Source of the DNA: Candidatus Poribacteria bacterium
GTDB lineage: Bacteria; Poribacteria; WGA-4E; WGA-3G
DNA length: 7,603 nucleotides
Direction of reading: 5' to 3'
Assembly: GCA_009845505.1 (NCBI GenBank)
Contig: VXZL01000670.1
Location: 13,360 to 20,962 of the forward strand
Under the pieces are notes generated by a model. It was not told the origin of the DNA. It worked only from the letters and a program-made list of their open reading frames with translations, and searched no databases. Positions 1 to 4,613 of the stretch are shown here, piece by piece (the stretch's first letter is position 1; the number at the start of each line of letters is the position of its first letter). A program made the translations under genes and the position numbers.

Positions 1-1558
1 TCGCATTCTCAAGTTCCCTACTACGGATGAGAGCACCCCAATCAATCTCTCCCTCCTTCTTGCGCATCGGAAGGACTCTTCCACTACCCACCTCCTCTGC
101 CTCAACTTCGATAACACCGTCGGCATTGTATCTATAAGTTACTTTAATGCGTGTCATCCCAGCAGGACGGGGCGGGATACCAAAGACTTCGTAAGCGGCA
201 CGGACGGGACAGCTCCGGGGTTCAAGGTACTCGGGACCTTGTAAAACAATGACAGCAAATTCTGTCTGATTGTCAATGGCTGTCCAATAGTCGTTTCGGC
301 TAACATCGCACGGGATATTAGTGTTCTTGGCAATAATTGTGCTACTACGCAACTCCGATGTCTCTTTGTCAAAAACAACCAGACCGAGACTGTGAGAGCA
401 GACATCGCTCATCCGCGCGATGCCAAAGTTTCGATCGGAATCTTTTTGTTCGGATGCTCTGAGGAATCCACTGAGGAACCCACGGGGTTTGGTTTGTTCG
501 GATTGAAGAAGTTCTCCCATGATTGCAGCCCCAACGACAACAGCTTCATCAGGATTGACTGAGGTCTCTGGAGGTTGTCCGAAATGTTCTGTTAGCATAT
601 TTTGGATCATCGGCAGGCGTGTTGCGCCACCGACAAGGAGGACTTTATCAATTTCATCCGGTGTCAGTGTAATTTCATCTAAAACTAAATCTACAAGACT
701 TCTACACCGTTCAACGAGATGGGTCGTCATATCCTCGAATTCCTGCTGAGTCAATTGGAGGCGATCGGATTTTCCTGCATAATTGGTAATGATAGTGGCT
801 CTGCTAAGGGTTGACAGCTGAATTTTTGCGTCAACGGATCGTGCTTGAATATCCAAGTATGCGGCTGCGTTCATCAAAGGGTTTTCGCCTTGTTCGAGTT
901 CAAAACGTTCTGCTACATGGGCGATAATCCTATCGTCCCAATCCTTCCCACCGAATCGGTGGTCGCCATTAGTCGCCAAGATAGTCATCTCTTGCCCTTT
1001 GACTTCCAAGATAGTTACATCAAAGGTGCCGCCGCCGAGGTCAAAGACTAAAACTTTCGAGGTATCGCCGCCCAGGTGTTTGCCATAGGCAAGTGCTGCA
1101 GCTGTGGGTTCGTTTATGATGCGTTGGACGTTCAATCCAGCGATTTCACCTGCGCGGATAGTCGCTTGGCGTTCAAGATCGTTGAAGCAAGCGGGCACTG
1201 TGATGACAGCATCCGTCACTTGTTCACTGAGTTCAGTTTCAGTATCTCTTTTCAAGGTTTTGAGTATCTCGGCGGAGATATCTTCCGGCGCGTACTGTTT
1301 TCCGCCGAATTCTCGGGAGAATTCTGTGATTGACTTGCCCATTTCGCGTTTAATGAACTCGACAGCATTTTCGGGTTCTGCTAAAGCGTTCTGTTTTGCA
1401 TATTCACCGACAATGAATTCGCCCTCATCGTAGAAGATGACGCTGGGTGTCAGGCGATCGCCGTCTTCATTAGCGATGAGTTCGGGAGTTTCGTTGTCGT
1501 TGACGTAGGCGGCAGCGGAAAACGTGGTTCCTAAGTCAATGCCAACAATTTTAGCCAT
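1..1558 (-). CDS. Divergent Hsp70/DnaK-family protein (3' end beyond window)
   Basis: ATP-dependent Hsp70-type chaperone, expected in the cytoplasm. I read 519 codons without a stop down to the left edge, so the C-terminus is missing. Visible nucleotide-binding motifs are IDLGTT (7-12), a Lys at 55 in the place of DnaK K70, INEPTAAALAYG (around Glu150), DLGGGTFD (173-180) and VGGATR (309-314). A beta substrate-binding domain follows, with VLQG (438-441) and IPPRPAG (461-467). Two oddities stand out. The hydrophobic DVLLLDV linker of canonical DnaK is not recognisable: DVCSHSLGL (385-393) stands where DVTPLSLGI is expected, after about 30 extra residues (356-384). After the beta domain no helical lid sequence is seen before the window ends. 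The ATG at 1558 is chosen because of the AAGGAGG 8 bases upstream and the perfect family N-terminus. It lies 48 bases after the caspase gene. It is probably a specialised paralogue rather than the housekeeping dnaK. Family assignment is very secure; the role is unknown. Confidence 0.95.
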   Translation of the reverse strand, partial: MAKIVGIDLGTTFSAAAYVNDNETPELIANEDGDRLTPSVIFYDEGEFIVGEYAKQNALAEPENAVEFIKREMGKSITEFSREFGGKQYAPEDISAEILKTLKRDTETELSEQVTDAVITVPACFNDLERQATIRAGEIAGLNVQRIINEPTAAALAYGKHLGGDTSKVLVFDLGGGTFDVTILEVKGQEMTILATNGDHRFGGKDWDDRIIAHVAERFELEQGENPLMNAAAYLDIQARSVDAKIQLSTLSRATIITNYAGKSDRLQLTQQEFEDMTTHLVERCRSLVDLVLDEITLTPDEIDKVLLVGGATRLPMIQNMLTEHFGQPPETSVNPDEAVVVGAAIMGELLQSEQTKPRGFLSGFLRASEQKDSDRNFGIARMSDVCSHSLGLVVFDKETSELRSSTIIAKNTNIPCDVSRNDYWTAIDNQTEFAVIVLQGPEYLEPRSCPVRAAYEVFGIPPRPAGMTRIKVTYRYNADGVIEVEAEEVGSGRVLPMRKKEGEIDWGALIRSRELENA

Positions 1559-1566
1559 TCGCTTTT

Positions 1567-1573
1567 CCTCCTT
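1567..1573 (-). promoter_or_regulatory. Ribosome binding site of the Hsp70-like gene
   Basis: AAGGAGG on the minus strand, 8 bases before the ATG at 1558. It is a near-perfect Shine-Dalgarno sequence and fixes the start. It lies inside the short gap after the caspase gene, which fits cotranscription with independent translation initiation. Confidence 0.85.
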
Positions 1574-1591
1574 CTCTGGCTATAATTTGGA

Positions 1592-1617
1592 AGGTGCCTC
1601 AATTCCTTACGGCACCT
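1592..1617 (-). repeat. 7-bp inverted repeat over the caspase-gene stop codon
   Basis: AGGTGCC (1592-1598) and GGCACCT (1611-1617) are perfect reverse complements with a 12-base loop. In the minus-strand RNA the loop contains the TAA stop codon of the caspase gene. No run of U follows, so it is a poor candidate for an intrinsic terminator. It could be a weak attenuating or mRNA-processing hairpin between the caspase and Hsp70-like genes, or chance. Confidence 0.4.
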
Positions 1618-3442
1618 CATCTACACCCACCACACATCGGAATCCGACGGCACCTCCTACGAGATGCTGCCGGGGGTAAGGTATCAGGTAGCGTTCGGTG
1701 AGCCATGCGATGCGCGGGAGTTCACGCCAAGAGTTGCCGCGCAAAACGCGGTGCTGTGGGTCGGTTGTATCGCTACACCACTCCCAGACGTTTCCGAGCA
1801 TATCGTATACACCGAACGCGTTGGAGAGATAACTTCCGACGGGTGCGATGCGTTCATGTTTATCCTGCCCACCCAAATTAGACTGCGTGCCATCGGGAGC
1901 GGTGTTGCCCCATGGGTACTTTTGGGAGACGAACCCGCCGCGAGCGGCTTTTTCCCATTCTACTTCTGTCGGGAGACGTTTGCCTGCCCACGCTGCATAC
2001 GCCACCGCATCGTCCCATGTTACATTCACAACGGGATAATTGGGTGCCGGCGCGTGGGTGTAAGTTTCCTCTGGTAAAGGCCGGTGTCCGGTCTGCTTAA
2101 GGAATTCTTCGTATTGGGCACGCGTGACTTCGTGTGTATCGATGTAAAATTCATCGACATAGACAGTGTTGGGCGGTGAATGTTCACTTTCTCGTGCCGG
2201 CGTGCCCATCTGAAACTCGCCTGCGGGAATCAGCACCATCTCTGCACCATCTTTTTCCCATGTAATTGCGCCATAAGGATGCTGCAGTACCATTTCCGCT
2301 TCCAATTGAACATGCCACAGTGTCGTCTCGCCGCCCTTCAAGGTGAGTAGTGCGCCACTTGCTTTGTACCCCGCATGCGTCATCTCGCCCATCACGTGTT
2401 CACCGTGCATATCTGTGTCAATTTCATAAGTTAACGGGGTTGTACCAATGACTTTTCCATCGATATGAACGGTTGCACCGCTCGGGTCGCTTGTGATGTC
2501 CACGGTAGCGGTTGTCTTGTCCTCTGGAGAATCTCCAATTCTTGATGGCAGTGAATGGATGATGGGAGTCTGTGCTGTTTGCTCACCTGGAAAATTTGCG
2601 TGTCTAAATAGGTTTGCGGTTTTTAATTCGCATTGTGCCAGCACTTCCTCCCAAGAAAGAAACCCATCAGGGGTCTCTTTCGCGGATAAAGTCCCATCGG
2701 CAGCAGCGGTGAAACTTTCAACGAGGGCAGCCGTGAAGTAGCCGCCGACTCTGTTGCTTCCGAACACAAATTGTCCGGGGGCGGCGGCAGTGACATCAAG
2801 AGTCCCGGTATGTTTGAGGAAGAGGTCCTCGGTATAGAGGCGGTTTTTGGGAAGATCTTCCGAGAAACTAACACTCAATTCCGGCCCGGGGGTCTCTGCA
2901 TAGTTGCTGCAGGTGTCAGTAATGAGCATTTTCAAGTCCGCTGGCTTTTGTTCCAGCCATTCCCGCAACTTTGCGCGAGGCACCGTGTCTTTGCTATGGT
3001 CAAAATTGAGCACATGCTCGCTGTCAAAACTCCGAATACTTCCGTGTCCATTGTAGTAAACAAGGACCGTATCCTCTGGATTGGGCTTTAATTTGTGAAG
3101 ATAGTCTTTCACGTGTGCGCCTCTGATAATCCCCTGTTTGTTGGATATAGTTCCGTAAGGTTCCCCTTGGACCAGCGTCATTTTCGTCATGCTGCCGAGT
3201 AACTCGTCCTCAGATTTCATGAGGGTTAGATGGACATCACAGTGGTATGAGAGAAGCCTCATGACTTCTTTTATACGGCCCTCACTCTTTTCGACGCTTT
3301 TTCGGATGTTCACGTCATTTCCGAGTATGATGAGAAGCGCGTGAACTTCTTTGGCGGTCGCGGTAGATACCGGTCCCAAGCAGATAACAACTATCAGTAT
3401 TAGCAGAAATCCGGCAGTTGGTAAAGTGTATGTGCGGTTCAT
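1607..3442 (-). CDS. Exported caspase-like protease with PEGA and FGE-sulfatase domains
   Basis: Predicted cysteine protease of the caspase/metacaspase (C14) fold, secreted across the inner membrane. Residues 1-30 form a signal peptide with a likely cut after TATA. The caspase domain spans about 33-290. It has VYYNGHG with catalytic His133, and ITDTC with catalytic Cys178 (both checked at the codon level). A p10-like segment with GGYFTAALVES (233-243) follows. A PEGA domain follows (about 311-382; DPSGATVHIDGKVIGTTPL). An FGE-sulfatase/SUMF1-like domain covers about 398-605, with GEFQMGT, KRLPTEVEWEKAARGG, YPWGN, GNVWEWCSD, RGNSW and GFRCV. The paired active-site cysteines of true formylglycine-generating enzyme are absent (only Cys556 and Cys603 occur in the domain), so a binding or recognition role is more likely than oxidation. 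PEGA suggests an envelope location. AGGAGG lies 5 bases before the ATG. Domain calls are strong; the substrate and trigger are unknown. Confidence 0.95.
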   Translation of the reverse strand: MNRTYTLPTAGFLLILIVVICLGPVSTATAKEVHALLIILGNDVNIRKSVEKSEGRIKEVMRLLSYHCDVHLTLMKSEDELLGSMTKMTLVQGEPYGTISNKQGIIRGAHVKDYLHKLKPNPEDTVLVYYNGHGSIRSFDSEHVLNFDHSKDTVPRAKLREWLEQKPADLKMLITDTCSNYAETPGPELSVSFSEDLPKNRLYTEDLFLKHTGTLDVTAAAPGQFVFGSNRVGGYFTAALVESFTAAADGTLSAKETPDGFLSWEEVLAQCELKTANLFRHANFPGEQTAQTPIIHSLPSRIGDSPEDKTTATVDITSDPSGATVHIDGKVIGTTPLTYEIDTDMHGEHVMGEMTHAGYKASGALLTLKGGETTLWHVQLEAEMVLQHPYGAITWEKDGAEMVLIPAGEFQMGTPARESEHSPPNTVYVDEFYIDTHEVTRAQYEEFLKQTGHRPLPEETYTHAPAPNYPVVNVTWDDAVAYAAWAGKRLPTEVEWEKAARGGFVSQKYPWGNTAPDGTQSNLGGQDKHERIAPVGSYLSNAFGVYDMLGNVWEWCSDTTDPQHRVLRGNSWRELPRIAWLTERYLIPYPRQHLVGGAVGFRCVVGVDEVP

Positions 3443-3447
3443 AATTT

Positions 3448-3453
3448 CCTCCT
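3448..3453 (-). promoter_or_regulatory. Ribosome binding site of the caspase gene
   Basis: AGGAGG on the minus strand, 5 bases before the ATG at 3442. It supports that start, which also gives a complete signal peptide. Confidence 0.85.
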
Positions 3454-3534
3454 AAAAAGAACTAATCATCCGAGAATCTATAGAAAAGCGCGGGTAAATC
3501 GTTAGCAACTCATCGTGCTTCTCTCCTTTGTTTT

Positions 3535-3552
3535 GTAGGTTGGGTTGAACGG
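3535..3552. repeat. Possible fragment of a GGTTGGGTTGAAC-type dispersed repeat
   Basis: The + strand reads GTAGGTTGGGTTGAACGG, ending 2 bases from the stop codon of the lipoprotein gene. From memory, the same words form the left half of a widespread palindromic intergenic element (GGTTGGGTTGA...AACCCAAC) found in cyanobacteria, Poribacteria and others. The matching right half is not present here, so this would be a truncated copy. The rest of the 112-base gap (3443-3554) holds the caspase-gene ribosome binding site and no convincing promoter. Confidence 0.4.
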
Positions 3553-3554
3553 TG

Positions 3555-4454
3555 TTACCGATGGCCTGGATCCGCTCTCAAAGCCTCTCTGGGAATTTTT
3601 TCGAGCATTCCGAAAAATATTTTTTCGTACGTTGAGAGTTTCGCCTCGTCTAAGCGGAGTTTATATTCCTCGAATTCCTTACGAAGATCAGCCGCGGTAG
3701 AATTCTCGTTAAGGGTTAATGTAGTGGACTCCTCGTTACCGGTTAATGTGCCGAGTGTCTCATATTCTGAGAGTTCCGTATAAAGATCCTGTGGTATTTC
3801 AGTCTCCAGAATCTCGTTATAGAAATCTGGGGCGATGTATCCGGCGATGAGGAGATATCCTGCCGCATGGTATCTTTCTCTCTGCTGCGGTATTGGCAAA
3901 ATTGCATCTATTGCTCCCCCATCAAGGATAAGGGCACGGCTGCCTCCTACACGATAACTGTTTGTGTAGACAACTCTTTCACTGCCAATCCAGAGCATAC
4001 CATCATCTGCAAGTGTTTTGGTGGGTTCACCGAGTTTTTCAAGTAATTCTTGACGGAATACACTGTCAGGGTCCCGGTAAGGGCTGTTTACGATCTCTGC
4101 TCGAGCGGATCCGTCAGGATTCCAGTCAGGATTTTCTGCGTGTGCGCGTATTACTGTCAGGTACCCTGCTGCCCGTAGGCGATAAACCCCGTTGTCAACC
4201 CCGAAGCAATAGACCAATTGCGACGGGACACCGTTGTATCGAATTTTGTAGATCAAAGTTTCACGGCTATTGATATGGATTCGTTTGCCGCGTTCTTTCG
4301 TGAGTACCCAGTCTTTTGTATTTCCCCACCGGACCTGACGGAAGGGCGGGGCCCCACGCTCTGATGTTTCTAATAAGGACAGACACCCTGTCATAAAGAG
4401 AAACGCCAGCGTTATCACTGTTAGATAGAGGAGTCGGAAACCTTCTTTTTTCAT
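3555..4454 (-). CDS. Hypothetical lipoprotein, unknown family
   Basis: A 299-residue protein I do not recognise as a named family. The N-terminus is a lipoprotein signal: KK, a hydrophobic stretch (residues 8-21) and a lipobox MTGC with Cys24, so the mature protein should be lipid-anchored in the envelope. Residues 40-100 contain VRWGNTKDWVLTKE followed by TLIYKIRYNGVPSQLVYCF, a pattern that loosely recalls BamE/SmpA-like folds (a helix, then paired strands). A second block, LLEKLGEPTKTL then WIGSERVVYTNSY (137-167), looks like a related unit. The C-terminal part (about 252-290) is charged, helical and possibly coiled coil. The ATG at 4454 has AAGGAG 5 bases upstream. It sits between the exported WD40 gene and the exported caspase gene, all in one direction, so a shared envelope function is plausible but unproven. 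Confidence 0.85.
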   Translation of the reverse strand: MKKEGFRLLYLTVITLAFLFMTGCLSLLETSERGAPPFRQVRWGNTKDWVLTKERGKRIHINSRETLIYKIRYNGVPSQLVYCFGVDNGVYRLRAAGYLTVIRAHAENPDWNPDGSARAEIVNSPYRDPDSVFRQELLEKLGEPTKTLADDGMLWIGSERVVYTNSYRVGGSRALILDGGAIDAILPIPQQRERYHAAGYLLIAGYIAPDFYNEILETEIPQDLYTELSEYETLGTLTGNEESTTLTLNENSTAADLRKEFEEYKLRLDEAKLSTYEKIFFGMLEKIPREALRADPGHR

Positions 4455-4459
4455 AATAT

Positions 4460-4465
4460 CTCCTT
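4460..4465 (-). promoter_or_regulatory. Ribosome binding site of the lipoprotein gene
   Basis: AAGGAG on the minus strand, 5 bases before the ATG at 4454. It supports the start that yields an intact lipoprotein signal. Confidence 0.8.
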
Positions 4466-4482
4466 AGGGTGAAGCATTTTTA

Positions 4483-4530
4483 TTGATAAATCTTGTAATT
4501 TACACTTAAGAACTCTTCAATATTTATCAA
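4483..4530. repeat. 9-bp perfect inverted repeat framing a possible promoter
   Basis: TTGATAAAT (4483-4491) and ATTTATCAA (4522-4530) are exact reverse complements separated by 30 bases. The candidate -10 and -35 boxes of the lipoprotein gene lie exactly inside the spacer. The arms could be operator half-sites or could form a cruciform or hairpin. The region is AT-rich, so chance cannot be excluded. Confidence 0.45.
4492..4520 (-). promoter_or_regulatory. Candidate promoter for the lipoprotein gene
   Basis: On the minus strand TTGAAG (4515-4520; four of six matches to TTGACA) is followed after exactly 17 bases by TACAAG (4492-4497; four of six matches to TATAAT). The -10 box is 37 bases before the ATG. 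If real, the lipoprotein, caspase and Hsp70-like genes could be expressed separately from the WD40 gene. Consensus matches alone are weak evidence. Confidence 0.3.
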
Positions 4531-4581
4531 ACTCACGTTAGGTTACCATTCGACCCACGTGTTTCAGTCGAACTCACGTTA
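4527..4581 (-). repeat. Direct repeats of TAACGTGAGTTYGA in the intergenic gap
   Basis: On the minus strand TAACGTGAGTTCGA (4581-4568) recurs as TAACGTGAGTTTGA (4540-4527), 13 of 14 bases identical with a 41-base period. A degenerate third copy with ACGTGGGTCGA lies between (4560-4550). The group lies just upstream of the candidate lipoprotein promoter. It could be a cluster of binding sites for a regulator or remains of a dispersed intergenic repeat. Confidence 0.55.
4549..4572. repeat. 6-bp stem-loop in the WD40-lipoprotein gap
   Basis: TTCGAC (4549-4554) pairs with GTCGAA (4567-4572) across a 12-base loop that contains CACGTG. It sits 42 bases after the WD40 gene stop. No T-run follows on the minus strand, so it is not a convincing intrinsic terminator. 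Apart from this and the neighbouring repeats, no terminator is seen between the two genes. Confidence 0.35.
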
Positions 4582-4613
4582 CACTATAGATTCTAACTGA
4601 TGGACAGAGATTC

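Noticed and set aside
1592..1617. Intrinsic terminator between the caspase and Hsp70-like genes
   Set aside because: The 7-bp stem has a large 12-base loop and no U-run follows on the minus strand.
1664..2077. 137-codon open frame on the + strand opposite the FGE domain
   Set aside because: It is a shadow of the conserved FGE-sulfatase coding sequence; the minus-strand reading has clear family motifs throughout.
1607..2250. True formylglycine-generating enzyme activity for the FGE domain
   Set aside because: The two active-site cysteines between RGNSW and GFR are missing, so sulfatase activation is unlikely.
3502..3513. Three-codon mini-ORF (Met-Ser-Cys-stop) on the minus strand with AAGGAG 9 bases upstream, ahead of the caspase gene
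   Set aside because: The Shine-Dalgarno spacing is good, but the peptide is too short to judge and there is no sign of attenuation structures around it.
3962..4273. 103-codon open frame on the + strand opposite the lipoprotein gene
   Set aside because: Antisense shadow with no domain or signal; the minus-strand gene has a lipobox and a ribosome binding site.
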